Notes: generated from the sequence alone by a model not told the origin. Counted from the first letter of the stretch, positions 12,022 to 23,846 are shown. The stretch: DNA of 64,000 bases from Exophiala sp. HKRS030 (GCA_023897205.1 JAHWDD010000001.1:7841122-7905121); one strand, 5' to 3'. Made by a program: numbers and translations.

Positions 12022-12840
12022 CTACCACATAGTCTTGTGACCGAACAACAGCCGGACCATACCGTAGAAAGATGTAGTGAGGCTTCCGTAAAGAAGAACG
12101 TAGTAGGGGTAAAGGATATATGGACTGCGGTGGGTCTGTAAAAGTGCACAATGTTAGCAATATGGACACTCGGGGCGAACATTATCTGAAGACTGAGACC
12201 CCTGCTGAGTCAAATTGGTCTAAATTCCGTCGTCGGGTTCATAGTTCTGTTATTCCTGTAATTCTTGCCTTCTGCCACGACGGCGATTTTCTGATTTGCT
12301 GTATTGATCTAGGGCTTGTTTCCCATGATGAGAAGCTTCATAAGGCATCCAGACCATAGTTCACATACTCCTCTCCATATTGAGCAGGAGATAGAGAAGC
12401 CTGTATCGTTGATTCTCGAGGTCGGAAGCGGAGTTCGGCCAGTGATGGAAAATCGAGAATTGCGAGGAGTCGACCTTGAGGTGACAGCCTGGCCTCATAT
12501 CTTGCCATCGGGAGCACTATTGGTTTCTAGAACGCCCCAAGTCCCCCTCTTTCTGCTTCATGTAAAGATCACGTCCACTAACCTTATTCCATTGTCGTTT
12601 TCCATCGCCATTTTGGAATAGTCGCTGGTAGTAAGGAACTCGATTCTCACGGAAGACGAATCTATGGTCAATATATTAGCTTGTGTGTTTCATGATCGTG
12701 CTTCCATAGTCGTAGTTGACCGGCGCGCCGTCCTTCAAGATTCATGAACGATGAACTCACCCCCATTGTTGTTGAGTTGTAGGTCTGAACATGCGAGCGC
12801 GGGTGGCCTGCATCATGCGGGCAGCTGAAGGAGCGACCAT
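12022..12840 (-). CDS. cox7: Cytochrome c oxidase subunit 7-like protein in three short exons
   Basis: Small nuclear-encoded mitochondrial inner-membrane protein (90 aa) resembling fungal Cox7 of respiratory complex IV. Exons 12840-12761 (80 nt), 12661-12583 (79 nt) and 12135-12022 (114 nt) sum to 273 nt. No exon gives a long open frame, so it is easily missed. The N-terminus MVAPSAARMMQATRARMF is basic and presequence-like. It is followed by the family-like segment VPYYQRLFQNGDGKR, the basic-proline turn HRSPYILYPYY, one membrane helix, and the terminal GHKTMW before TAG. Splice sites are good: donors GTGAGT and GTTAGT, acceptors CATAG and TTTTACAG, and GCTAAC branch site in the second intron. 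That intron is 447 nt, far longer than others here. Divergent from the PPR gene. Confidence 0.8.
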
Positions 12841-13198
12841 TTTGACAGTTGAAGAGAGGAGATTTGGTCGCTGCAGGTAAATGTTGATGGTTGAGCGTTG
12901 AGATCAGCAGTGAGTGAGTAAGTTGAGGTCGGGCTCTGGCCGGAGGTGGTTTCCAAAGAGCTTGATGCCAAGACCAATGGTTCTGTTGCACATGATTGGT
13001 CGGTAAATTTCGTACTGAACCCGAACATATCTCCTGATGTTTTTTGACCATTAGATACTTGACTAGTTGCTAGGAGCCAATGACCTGTGACGCTCGCAAA
13101 ATGCATTGATAGTACACACTTGTCAATGAAGGAGGAGTCTCGCATCATTTATACGAAACTGCCCTAGGTTCTCGGGACAACAACCCCTTTGCTGCTAC
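12841..13198. promoter_or_regulatory. Shared divergent promoter of cox7 and the PPR gene
   Basis: Only 358 bp separate the start codons of two genes for mitochondrial proteins transcribed away from each other, so both promoters must lie here or overlap. No specific factor site is recognised. Confidence 0.5.
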
Positions 13199-15781
13199 AT
13201 GCGAGTGATCCGGGGAGTCCTTACGCAGAGCCTTTCAACTCTATGTCGTCGAGGCCATGGTCCTGAGCTTTGGATCTCACACCGGGAACCGAGCAAGGCG
13301 GCCAACATTCCGGCTTTGCCTCACAACCAAACATGGAGATACGGCTCTCATCGACTGCTGACGGGTCTAGCCCACAAATCCGTACATAAGTCTTCAGGTC
13401 AGATACTCGTTCCCGCGACTGGAAGTCCGAGGTCGCAGCCGCAATCGAATCCCGAGGATGAAAATTTAGAGTTAGAGGCAGGGCTGACTTCCGAGAATGG
13501 ATGGTCAGATGCAGCGAAGTGGGAAAGCATTCTGGACGACGCATTTCTGTATGGCATTCGAAATAAGGAGCAGCTACTCTTCGAAGCAGATTTAGGCCAT
13601 CTTGATGATCCTGGGTCCCGAATAACCGACGAACCTCCGGGGAGACGCAATATAGACCTGTGGCTTGTCCTACTCAGGGCTCAGGCTCTCCAAAATGGCC
13701 ATGATGGCATCAAAGCAATTTACAAAGGGATGAAACTTCGGGGCAAGTTGGTTCGACTCGAAGGCAGTGACACGAATGTGGCTGCTCTATGGAAGGTTTT
13801 GCTCGCTGCTGGATCAGTTGACGTTCACTTTTTGTGGAAACTCGCTGGTGATACACAACGTCACAAGCTTCACCGACCTACTATCTTTGCTGAGGTTTTA
13901 GGTGCAGCGCTGGAAGGCAACACGCCTTCACGTGCGCCGGAGTTTGCGCTTTTCCTCAAACCCCATTTCAGGGGAAAGGAAGATCTCTTGCAGATTTTCT
14001 TGAGCGCATGTCGCTCAGACTCCTCCGAAGCACTTGAAGCATTCTGTCGTGTTTACGACCTCCTCCCTCGTGTTGATATCTATGAAGACATCATTCCCCG
14101 GCTATGGGCGGAAAAGCGAAGTGCTGAAGCTTTTGTAATGCACACATTCTTGCTGTCAAAGGGCGATTTACCACCCCGATTTGACCTGCTCCTGCCATTC
14201 ATTTCGCACCTGGTTCTTCACAATGAAAGTATGGATACGTTTCTCCGACCACTGAACAGAGCCGGTGCTCAATTCGAAGCCCAGATACGTCGAACATGGG
14301 CAAGGGAATCAAGCAAGATCACTGGACATTCACCCGAGACTCTCAACATCGTCGCAAGCGAGACATGGGGCCATCGACCGCGAAACTTTAGTGATGCATT
14401 CATCGCACGGGCATTTGCGACGCGATCAATCTCATTTGAGTTCACTACCAATAGCATGCGACTTTTGGGCTTGATCGAAGTTGGACCACTTTCCGTGCGT
14501 GAGATGGTCTCGTCAGCACCTGACATTGATACAGCACTGAACCGTTTCAAACTACTTCAAGAGCTCGAAATTGACACGGGCTCCTCGATGTATGTCCGTG
14601 TCCTTCGCAATACTTGTTTTGCAGGTAGATGGGACATCGTTAGATCGTTGGTCGACAATGATATGCACCACGAAGCTTTTGCTAATGAGAGAGTGCAATT
14701 AGAATTGCTCACACAATACTACCAATCTAAGGATTGGCGGAAGATGAATCGAACGCTCGCAGTTTTGAACTTTGGACAATTCAATGAAGTGGCAGATCAG
14801 CGCGCGACCAGCTTTCTACTGCAATCGATGGCAAAATCAAAAGAATTCGGAGATATGCTTAACCTCTTAGCTGATCTACGGATGCGTCGCAAGACCATTG
14901 TCATGCCGAGAGAAGTCATCAGGTCAATGTCAGCGGCTCTTCGAGACGAGATCAAGCAGCCTTTTGCACTGAGAAGAAAGAATGTCGTAGATGTTGTTAC
15001 GCTTTGTGTGGGGCTTCTGCAAGAGCTCGCCGGCGCTGGGACATACATTCCAGCCAAAACATGGCGAGTCTGTCTCATAGCCCTCGGCCAACTGAATCGC
15101 TTCGATGCGCTTACCCGGCTGGTATTTTGGCTTGCAGAATGGTATAGACCCAATGGCACGCATCGGGACTATCTCCAACGTCCACTGAAGAAGCAAGACG
15201 TCAATCCTAATGTCCTCTTTGATACATACTTCCAGGAAGCGCTTATCAGCTGGTCCTTCCGCTCAACAAAAGGTGTGAAGACTGTGTCAGCTGAGCAGTG
15301 CCTTCGCTGGGCGGCTATCCTGAAGCAACTTCGGGACGTGTATCATGTTCCTGTCGACGAGGACTTTATCCATTGGATATACTGGCGACGATTACGATTA
15401 ATGTTCTCAATATCACCATATCCATTTGTTCGATCTCATAACAGAAAGGTGCGACTTCGAAACAAAACCAACTTTTGGCATTACTGGCACCTATACAAAT
15501 TGAGATGGCAGCCGCGTTCAAAGTCAGCACGATTCGAGAATAGGTCTATTCTGCAAGGACTGCTTGCTTCGGCACGACAGGAAACAAGATATCAAAGTAG
15601 GCGACAGAATTTAATGGCAGACGATGCCTACGGGCCAGCAGAAATTCGAGCTGCTATGAAAGTCCGAGACGAGCTTGCTCAAGATGAACGCGGACGCCCC
15701 CCAGGATCTGATGAACAGACTGCTGTCGTGTATAGAGACTTTTTTACTCCGGGGATCGAAGACGCAGCCTATAGGAGATGA
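13199..15781 (+). CDS. Mitochondrial PPR-type (helical repeat) protein
   Basis: An intronless 860-aa protein. The N-terminus is rich in Arg, Ser and Leu with few acidic residues (MRVIRGVLTQSLSTLCRRGH), as expected for a mitochondrial presequence. The rest is a long series of amphipathic helix pairs with degenerate pentatricopeptide-like spacing (for example the regions around residues 230-330 and 430-560), ending in a very basic Trp/Tyr-rich segment (about residues 720-790) typical of RNA-binding mitochondrial factors. Function is inferred as mitochondrial RNA processing or translation; the exact orthologue is not identified. Shares its promoter region with cox7. Confidence 0.7.
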   Translation: MRVIRGVLTQSLSTLCRRGHGPELWISHREPSKAANIPALPHNQTWRYGSHRLLTGLAHKSVHKSSGQILVPATGSPRSQPQSNPEDENLELEAGLTSENGWSDAAKWESILDDAFLYGIRNKEQLLFEADLGHLDDPGSRITDEPPGRRNIDLWLVLLRAQALQNGHDGIKAIYKGMKLRGKLVRLEGSDTNVAALWKVLLAAGSVDVHFLWKLAGDTQRHKLHRPTIFAEVLGAALEGNTPSRAPEFALFLKPHFRGKEDLLQIFLSACRSDSSEALEAFCRVYDLLPRVDIYEDIIPRLWAEKRSAEAFVMHTFLLSKGDLPPRFDLLLPFISHLVLHNESMDTFLRPLNRAGAQFEAQIRRTWARESSKITGHSPETLNIVASETWGHRPRNFSDAFIARAFATRSISFEFTTNSMRLLGLIEVGPLSVREMVSSAPDIDTALNRFKLLQELEIDTGSSMYVRVLRNTCFAGRWDIVRSLVDNDMHHEAFANERVQLELLTQYYQSKDWRKMNRTLAVLNFGQFNEVADQRATSFLLQSMAKSKEFGDMLNLLADLRMRRKTIVMPREVIRSMSAALRDEIKQPFALRRKNVVDVVTLCVGLLQELAGAGTYIPAKTWRVCLIALGQLNRFDALTRLVFWLAEWYRPNGTHRDYLQRPLKKQDVNPNVLFDTYFQEALISWSFRSTKGVKTVSAEQCLRWAAILKQLRDVYHVPVDEDFIHWIYWRRLRLMFSISPYPFVRSHNRKVRLRNKTNFWHYWHLYKLRWQPRSKSARFENRSILQGLLASARQETRYQSRRQNLMADDAYGPAEIRAAMKVRDELAQDERGRPPGSDEQTAVVYRDFFTPGIEDAAYRR

Positions 15782-16084
15782 ATGACGGAATCTTGCACAC
15801 ATGACAGAATCTTTAGCAGCTGAAAAGACTGCGTTGGCACCCGAATGACACATGCAGACCCTCAATTAAAACGGCGTAACGACAAGTCAAACAACGGTCG
15901 TATAGCCTATTGTGATTGGGAGCTAAATCCCGCCGCTCAGAAGTTTCCAATGGTCTCCCAGCAACCAGCGTGGAGAAAGTAAGCTAACCATAACGGGGAT
16001 GGCAACCCTTCACACATCCCCCTCCCACCTCAGTACCACTAAGCACTACGTTCTTCTCGGACAAATGCACATTTCTGCACGAAA
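15782..16084. other. Short intergenic spacer
   Basis: About 300 bp between the PPR gene and the haspin gene on the same strand. It must hold a terminator and a promoter; nothing specific is seen. Confidence 0.5.
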
Positions 16085-17715
16085 ATGGCAGATTTGACTG
16101 TTCTGAGCGAGATTCAAAACTCACAACGGCAATGTCGCCGTGGGGTGAAGACGTATGGCAAGAAAAAGTCAACCATGGCTCAGACAAGAGCAATGCATTT
16201 CGATCTCTTTGGCCGAGAAAATGAGAACGACCTCGTCAGCCACATGGCAAGGATGACAGTGGCAGATACAAAATCCTCATCTCAACCTTCCATCGAAGCA
16301 AAAGTCCAAATACCATCATCACCCACCGTCGAGATCAAGGCCGAATCCGCCGAATTGAACCCCAAATTTAGAGGTCGACGGAAAGTGTTGCCGTCGAGGA
16401 AGGTAGCGGTGAGTATTAGTTTTTGCCGATCGGAAGTGTAGGAAAAGACGAAACTGACAAGGGCAAGGTACTTGGTCAGGACAAGCTCGATGCACTGAAG
16501 CCTTTACTGTCTCTAGTGCAGGGTGAAGTACGAGACTTTTTTGAATTCGGCAAGAGTATGGGCAAAAAGTACGATTGTGTCAAGCTTGGCGAAGGAGCAT
16601 TTGCAGACGTTTTCAAGTTCAAAGCCAAAGACCTGGAAGAATCTGCGAGACTGGAGAATTATGGAGGCTTGGTGTGCAAGGTTATACCATTCAATATTGA
16701 ATCTTCCGGTCGTGATGATATCGCCGACATAACATCTGTCACTCGAGAGATCCGAACCTTGTTTTCGCTCGATCCCTTGCCAGGGTTCGTCCGCTGCAGA
16801 GGTGCTCATGTCCTCAGTGGAAAGTATCCTGATATCTTAATTGATGCCTTTGAGCTTTACAAAATCACGAATCCAGCAGACGCTGTGAACCCCGATCCTT
16901 CGAATGCCTTTCCTTCGGATCAACTGTACGTTGTCATCGAAATGAATGATGCGGGATCCCCTATCTGCAACTTCAAGAAGTTAACAGCCTTTGAGGCCTT
17001 CGACACATTCTGGATGACGGCAATGATACTTCATCAAGCCGAACAAAACCTCGAATTCGAGCATCGCGATCTACACGACGGCAATATTTGTTATCGAAAG
17101 AAAGACAAACAAGCAACGGCGCCTAACCGGGAAAGTTTGGCAGAGATGACTCAAGTCCCCCTGGCGAGTGTCGGATTGTCTGGTATCGCCATAACCGTCA
17201 TCGACTACACTCTAGCTCGAGCAAAACTAAAAGACGGCGATGATGAGATAGTGGTCTACGACAAAATCGAGTTCTGGGACAACAATGACGCCGGGAGTGC
17301 GAACGCAGCGGACCAGAAACAGTACGACACATATCGACAGGTGCGGGATCTGGCTAAGACGGTAGAGGAAGCATCAGTTGCTGTGAATGAATTGACCAAC
17401 ACAGAATACCAGACTGTGGACAAGTATCAAAGATTTCTCCCCAAATCGAACGTGATGTGGCTTGGATATCTAGTCATGAATCTCTTACTGAGGAGAAATG
17501 GCGGCCGTGGGGATTATGTGCAAGGTAGTAGTCGAGTTTCGAAGAAAGTCCAGCTCAGCATGTGGAAGACTTTGGAAGCAGTCGATGCTTACATCAACAA
17601 GACCACATCTACTTTGTTGCCTGCCAGTGCAGGCGAACTGCTAGAAGCAGCTGTAGGGAAAGGTTGGCTCAGACTCGCCGATCTGGAAGCCTGCAAGTTG
17701 ATATTGGAAGAATGA
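16085..17715 (+). CDS. Haspin-like serine/threonine protein kinase
   Basis: Nuclear kinase of the haspin family, which phosphorylates histone H3 Thr3 at mitotic centromeres. Exons 16085-16408 and 16480-17715, with a 71-nt intron joining RKVA to DKLDALK; 519 aa. Visible features: a disordered basic N-terminus (about 1-110), a glycine-loop region KLGEGAFADVFKF, VCKVIPF with the ATP lysine, the catalytic loop EHRDLHDGN (Asp near residue 305), and the haspin-specific DYT in place of DFG (VIDYTLAR, near residue 350). The divergent activation segment and the C-terminal helices also match haspin. Yeast names for the family are ALK1/ALK2; I leave the symbol empty because orthology within fungi is not settled here. 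Confidence 0.9.
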
Positions 17716-18283
17716 ACATGGGGTTCAAAGGAGCTGCTGCAATTGAAAGACATGCATAGCGTCGGGGTTTGGATACTGGTATTAACATAATGATGAATTA
17801 TGACCTTTTCATGAAGCTGAAATCTAGGCCATGTGTGCCTGTTTGGCAAGCCTCCGTGATCATGAGGACAGATTACGTTGTGACGCAAATGCTGTCACCA
17901 GATACCCCAAGGCTAGCTATCAAAAAGTGTGGAGGTAGCCTAAGCAGCCTCGTGATTCTGTGTAACTAGGGATCACCTGCGCCCACAGCCTCAAAGGCCG
18001 AGGGACCGTCTCTGCCGCCTGTAGCCGCTACTGTGCACGCCCCTTGGCCGCCCAATCAAGCCTGCAAGGTTGTAAATTCCCCGACTGGAATCCTTATCAC
18101 ACGCGTCATTCCGACCCAAAGCCTCCCAGCCTGGGTTCGAGACAATTCCTGCTGCTGCTGCTCGTTTTTGACTGTTTTAACTGAGCCTCAATCGAAGGCT
18201 CCTCTGCCTAGCATCCTAGTGATGCCGAAGATACCCAAATAAGCCCTTATATTTGCAGAGACTATTATGACCACCTCTCGTTG
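17716..18283. other. Intergenic spacer
   Basis: Between the haspin gene and the nucleoside transporter, same strand. A short GCT repeat near 18150 is the only structure noticed. Confidence 0.5.
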
Positions 18284-19772
18284 ATGACCACTCCTCCTCC
18301 TCCATCGCAGGCATTCGAGTTACAGCAACTCTCCAACATGGATCGAATAAGAGGTTTATTCCGGGCCCAGCCAGACTATGAACCTCTACAGAACGATACA
18401 GAAAGAGACGATGAGAGTGTGGAATCCGAATCCCCAGATGCCGCTGTCACCCCGACCTTCTCATGGGTGAACTACTCTATCTTTTTCTTGCTAGGGATTG
18501 CTATGTTATGGGCCTGGTAAGTCTACCAAACAGGAAAGACATTAGGTAGCCATGACTGACCTCCATCACAGGAACATGTTTCTTGCTGCCGCTCCATATT
18601 TCCAGAATCGATTTCGGAAGAGTGAATGGATCCTCAATCACTTCCAGGCTGCAGAGATCTCTGTCTCTACAATCACCAACCTTACGTCCATGATCATTTT
18701 ATCCAAATTGCAAAAGGGAGCCTCATATCCGAAGCGTATATCCACCTCACTACTTCTAAACATTGTTGTGTTTGCCATACTATCGGTGTCGACGTTGTTC
18801 CGCGTGGATGCGGGACCCTACTTTGGATTCTTGCTGGTGGCCATCTTTTTCGCCAGTTTCTCCACTGGATTGATACAGAATGGTCTGTTTTCCTTTTCAT
18901 CAGGCTTTGGCAGAAGTGAATACACCCAGGCGATCATGACCGGCCAGGCTGTTGCAGGTGTACTCCCGCCACTTGCACAGATCATCTCGGTCGCCGCTGT
19001 CCCAGCAAAGAAAGCCGGGGATCCTGACACCGCCGATGTCTCACCCACATCTGCCTTGATTTATTTCTTGACAGCGACAGGCATATCAATTCTTGCCCTC
19101 CTGGCATTCTTCTATCTGCTGACTCGAAAGGGTCATTCCCAGAGTATCCGTGGTGTTGCCAAAGCTACGTCTGATGAGACATCCGAGGCAGATGCACTCA
19201 CCGGAAATGTTCATATAGCAGGAACGCAAGAGGATCCGGATCCAAATGAACGTCCCACAGTGGCTCTCTCGACATTGTTCCTTAAAATGCCGTTCCTCGC
19301 ACTTGCGGTGTTCGTCTGCTTTGCGGTAACCATGATTTTCCCAGTTTTCACAGCTTCAATCACTTCGGTCAGTGGAATTGATTCTGCGATCTTCATTCCC
19401 ACAGCTTTCTTGATCTGGAATGTTGGAGATCTACTGGGCCGACTTTCTACGCTGTGGAAGCCGATTTCTTTGACTCACTATCCGTTTGCCCTTTTCTGTA
19501 TAGCGATGACGAGACTTTTGTTCATCCCGTTGTATTTCTTGTGCAATATCAAGGGCAAGGGTGCTACTATTAGTAGCGACTTCTTCTACTTATTTATTGT
19601 TCAGTTTTTGTTTGGACTCAGTAATGGGTATCTTGGGAGTGAATGCATGATGGGCTCGGGTGACTGGGTTCTGCCCGAGGAACGAGAAGCAGCGGGTGGA
19701 TTTATGGGATTGATGCTCGTCGGAGGTCTCACAGTAGGCAGCCTTCTCAGCTTTTTGCTCGGAGATATCTAG
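18284..19772 (+). CDS. Equilibrative nucleoside transporter (ENT/SLC29 family)
   Basis: Integral membrane carrier for nucleosides; the yeast homologue Fun26 is vacuolar. Exons 18284-18516 and 18572-19772 (55-nt intron), 477 aa. ATG at 18284 gives MTTPPPPSQAFELQQL. An acidic cytosolic N-terminus is followed by about eleven hydrophobic helices with a loop after helix six (near residues 240-290). ENT hallmarks: WVNYSIFFLLGIAMLWAWN in helix 1, a conserved QAVAGVLPP segment, and FLIWNVGDLLGRL in helix 8. Near the C-terminus come FLFGLSNGYLGSECMM and EEREAAGGFMGLMLVGGL. The intron falls inside the Trp codon of helix 1. Confidence 0.92.
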
Positions 19773-21238
19773 ACAATTGGAAGAGATGTATATGGCTAGC
19801 GGTAGAAATAGCCTTGTCTCAGAATGCTCTTACGAATAGACATGTCTCAATCTTCTGTAAGACATGATCTTAGTGACGCCAATGCTGACATGATCGTTCG
19901 AACCTCCGGGCAGCGTTCCAGGATGTTGACATTGGAGTTGTGATCCGAGCTAGATCACTCACTACGTAGGTAGATATCATTTCATCTGCTCCGAACTCCC
20001 GGACAAAGCCGTAAGTAAAAGCCTTGCACGCGATTGGTCAAGACCCAATGTGAGACAGAACGCGACGGCCCCAACCCCTCCCATCGGCCAACACAGCCTC
20101 GTTGGCCCAGCTCAAGTGTTGGCCTGCGCGGGCGTCAAACAAAGTTACAGTGCAACCCAGCACCAGCTGCTCAAGCTTTTCCAACGACGTGTGGTGCGTG
20201 TGTCTTTCCTCGTTCCGCGTATGGACGGACTCCTAACTACGGTACTCACTACGGAGTAGCTAAATAGTGAGTCTGTGGTCCTGTGCTGATTGCTGAAGGA
20301 TTCATGAAAGCAGGGACCTTGTGTTGCACGCCTTGCGACCTTGGTGGCCCAAGGCGCCTGAGAGGCCTTGTTAGAGGGACTTTTGCACGGGTCAATAATA
20401 ATGACTTTGAACCACGCACCCTACCTACTACGGATTAGGGTCGGTGCGTGTGGGTGTCCTTTTTGAGAGTTCCAAGAATATATATTCGTGATGGATCAGG
20501 TTGTTGGCGTGATGATAAATGCTGGAGTTGGACTGTGGTGGATGGGCTGTTGGACTACGTTGAATATATTGAATTGTTCAGAATTACTGTATATTCAGGT
20601 GAAAGAAAGTTTGGGGGACGTCCAAGTGAGTTCTTCGAGGTGGTACGAGTGGCTGAAGAGAGTCAACAGAGTCAATAATGTCTCCCGTCAGGTCTTGTGC
20701 TGAGCATTTCGATTTGTTCTATCAAAATGGGTCGATGTGATGATTTCCTGCATTCGATACATGAATCTTTGTATGCAATTGCACGGTATTCCTACAATCT
20801 ACTGCATGTACATCACATTTACGCAGGGACCATCGGACTTACGTCGCATGTCTTCACCGAGCCTCGTGGAGATTTTCGAGTCTTGAGAGCATGACGGCCT
20901 GACAGGAGCTGCGGTTATGTCAGGCCGTACAGAAGAAATTGCGACGTCAAGTCAGTCGGGCATATCGGAGAGAGCTCTTGCGCCTGGCAGATATGACGAA
21001 TGCAAAAGTCATGTCGATTCGAAGTGTGGTTTAGTGGCCGAACTTCTCGTTCATCAAGAGTGATTATAGTGCTTGTCGTCAGCATTAGAACATGCTGTAG
21101 GCATGCTGCACGGTGGCACCACCGTGTACACTGTATGACGATGATGAAATTAAGGCCCGGGGGTTTTGATTGAGAGGGACCAGTATTTTCAGAGGGGCTT
21201 AGATCAAGTGGTTCTCAGTGAGGACGATTCGTGTACTC

Positions 21239-21250
21239 CATACTCCGTAC
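21239..21250 (+). repeat. Copy 1 of the 12-mer CATACTCCGTAC
   Basis: The same 12 bases occur on the other strand at 25211-25222. The inner 9-mer TACTCCGTA has five exact copies in the window, all outside genes. Confidence 0.7.
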
Positions 21251-22240
21251 ATAGACAAAAGGGGGATGAATGGTGGAAACGCTTAGCATCACGTGCCAGG
21301 TACAATCTCCAGAAGCTCTTTCCAATGGTCGGACAGATCGGCGCCGACTGGGGCAGACTCCAAGGTTAAGGTGGCGTACAATGTCCGCCCGCCGCTACGG
21401 ACTCTTCAGTTGACGCCCATTTCAGGAACAGGAAAAGCGTTGAAAAGCAACAGGGGTCACCGTCGCAGCGGGAGCCAATCCGGGGCCAATCCACATCGTT
21501 AGAGTTGCAGCCGCAGAGAACGGTGACTCGGTGAGTTTCTTTTCTCAGCCCTGATTGAGGAGATCGCATCGGAGGCCTGCACCTAGCAGGTAGCCCTTCA
21601 CAATCACCGACTGCTTACGCAGATTCTTGTCGTCGAATCTCGCACGTGGAATGGTCACTTTACGCGACAGAAGATCGTTGTGTGTACTCCGTACGGCCGT
21701 CCATGTTTCCAGTCTGGAGGTCGCGACCAGGACTTCTTATAACGGCCAAGGAAAGCTTCTGGCTGAAACTGGTTGATTTCAAAAACACTCCCCTGTAATC
21801 TACTTGCTGCCCACCTCTGCCAATGCCCATGTATTTGAGCTAGATCAGCTGTTGTACAGGGCACAAATACACGTACTGTGTGACGATGAGAAATGAGACT
21901 GTTTTGTGAGGTGAGCTGTAACACAATTGATCGACAATCATGCTCAAACCTTTGGGGAATGGCATCTCAATGGTAATCATGATGATCCAAGAGACCAAGA
22001 GATCCTCCCAAGAAACTTCGGTCGATCGGTGATGCTTTGAGGCTCCAATCGGACATGAACAATTCCTTTCCAAGACCTACTGTCAAAACCAAGACTGCTT
22101 ATCTCTCAGCTCTTTATCTTCGACGGACACCAATACTTGAAGGTGCAAGGACCCAGAACGCACACCAAGGAAGGAGCGAGGGCGCGCGGCAAAGAGGCTG
22201 GACTTGGCAAGTGCAAGGCAAGTACGACTGGTAGTTGCTG

Positions 22241-22265
22241 CCCTGCTCCTGCTCCTGCTCCTGCC
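22241..22265 (+). repeat. Microsatellite (CTGCTC)n
   Basis: About four imperfect copies of a CTGCTC unit, directly upstream of the GTGTCT repeat. Confidence 0.8.
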
Positions 22266-22278
22266 TCTCTACATGTGT

Positions 22279-22316
22279 GCGTGTCTGTGTCTGTGTCTGT
22301 GTCTGTGTCTGTGTGC
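22279..22316 (+). repeat. Microsatellite (GTGTCT)n
   Basis: Five GTGTCT units in tandem followed by a degenerate GTG-rich tail. Confidence 0.85.
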
Positions 22317-23243
22317 TTGTGGGTGTGCGTGTGCTTTCCCTTCCGTCCTTCAACAAATGGGGTGACAAATTAACAATCCAATCATGTCAACGCGTCACAC
22401 ATCAATTCACCCAAGGTTTGGAAGGTTTTCTATTCTCGACTAACCACACTAACCTAGCACCTGCCTAGTCAATACCCTAGCATGCTAGCTCCTGAGTGGC
22501 TCCTTCCTGCTAAACCCCGTAGGTGAGATCTTCTCCGTACCTCTCCACTTTCGGATTCTTCGACACGATATCCTTGATTCCCTGTGCCCTGCTCACGCCT
22601 GCTCATGCCTGCTTGTGGCCCTGCTGTGACCCTCTGTTGTCCCTCTGTTGTCCCTGCGCGCTGCTCACAAGTCACGACTGCCCTGCCCTGGCCCCAGTTG
22701 GGCCAATCCATCGTTTCAGAAAAGCAAGCCTCTTCCAGGTCCATACGACCCGTTTGGTTAGTCACTTTCCATCGTACTTTGCCGGCCTGGATGCCATTTC
22801 ATAAACCCCCAGTACAGCCTGCTCCTCTTGTTCGAGCCTTTCATCACCCCGGACCTGAAGTTGCAAGTTGCAACTCATTCACGATACTCTATCTCACTCG
22901 ACAACCGAAGCCCTTCCTCATATCATCTTGAGCGCGTCTCTATTTCTAAAGCCTTTCCCTGACCTTGCAATATCTCGCCCCTGGACCTTTGCTCCATTAA
23001 AGTCCACGCAACCACACGATCAATTCCCTTTACTTCTCGACTATACTGCCCCCTCCCAGCAACCTTCGCCACTATCATCTTGAGCGTCGACCGAGTCTCT
23101 TTTACGCTGTCTCACTTACCTTTCAACTCGACACTCGTTCCTGTCCCTTTTGGCATACTCCACAGACAAGAAACTGTGACTATTGCGAGGGACATAGGTA
23201 TCAACAGATCTTGTTGCTCTTCTACCACAATCTCATATACATC

Positions 23244-23846
23244 ATGTCGTCGATCATGACCAGTTCACCATCCGCCGCCTTCCTCCTTTCGCTACTTCTC
23301 AGCAATCTCCCATCAACATTCGCCTCTCCCCTTCCACTACACATTTACAAACGAGATCTCGGTACGGGTGCCAAAGCTGGATTGGGGATCGGCATTGCGG
23401 TGGCCGCCATTCTCCTCGTTGGGCTCATTGCTTTCTTCACCATCCACATCCGCCGTTCTCGCCATCTGGCGCAGATCAACCGTGAACGAGCCATCTTAGC
23501 AGGGGAGAAGAATGCCGATGGAACCGACAAGCCAGACAAATTCGCTGCCGCCGCTTCACCACCTGAGAAACCCGCCGCTGCATCAGGAGGCATGCCACGA
23601 AGACAGAAGTCTGTCAAGGATCGCTTGATGGGACCTTTGTATCGAGGAAGCACTATCGACCTTATGCCGTTGCCCAAGGCTCGCACGAACAACCCAAACC
23701 GAGGGAGCACCGCCACTATGGACAGTGCTCAATGGGACAACGTTGATGGACAGCCTTTCCTGCACAAGCCGTGGGCCCAAGGCGAAAGCTCACCAAGGCC
23801 CAGTTTCAGCAGCAAACGTGCAACAAGAATGATGATGATGATGTGA
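23244..23846 (+). CDS. Small single-pass membrane protein with signal peptide, function unknown
   Basis: A 200-aa protein. The start at 23244 is the ATG that places a signal peptide first (hydrophobic residues about 12-25, likely cut after TFAS), then HIYKRD, a possible Kex2 site. One membrane helix follows (about residues 38-62, GLGIGIAVAAILLVGLIAFF), bordered by the positive stop signal RRSR. The cytoplasmic part is Ala/Pro-rich, contains basic and Ser motifs such as RRQKSVKDRL, and ends in five methionines coded by an ATG repeat. Small type-I membrane proteins of this design occur in many Pezizomycotina; no function can be assigned. A long pyrimidine-rich leader precedes it. Confidence 0.72.
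   Translation: MSSIMTSSPSAAFLLSLLLSNLPSTFASPLPLHIYKRDLGTGAKAGLGIGIAVAAILLVGLIAFFTIHIRRSRHLAQINRERAILAGEKNADGTDKPDKFAAAASPPEKPAAASGGMPRRQKSVKDRLMGPLYRGSTIDLMPLPKARTNNPNRGSTATMDSAQWDNVDGQPFLHKPWAQGESSPRPSFSSKRATRMMMMM

Larger units (their letters stand above)
19773..23243. other. Long intergenic region (3.5 kb) with microsatellites and recurrent 9-mers
   Basis: Between the ENT gene and the small membrane protein gene, both (+). Three copies of TACGGAGTA or its complement (20250, 21241, 21685) and two microsatellites near 22250 and 22290 lie here. The pyrimidine-rich stretch from about 22500 to 23200 looks like a promoter and 5' leader of the next gene. I found no convincing exons on either strand. 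Confidence 0.55.

Noticed and set aside
19861..19980. tRNA-like GGTTCGAAC and TAGCTCGG boxes on the minus strand
   Set aside because: Acceptor and T stems do not pair; no cloverleaf could be drawn.
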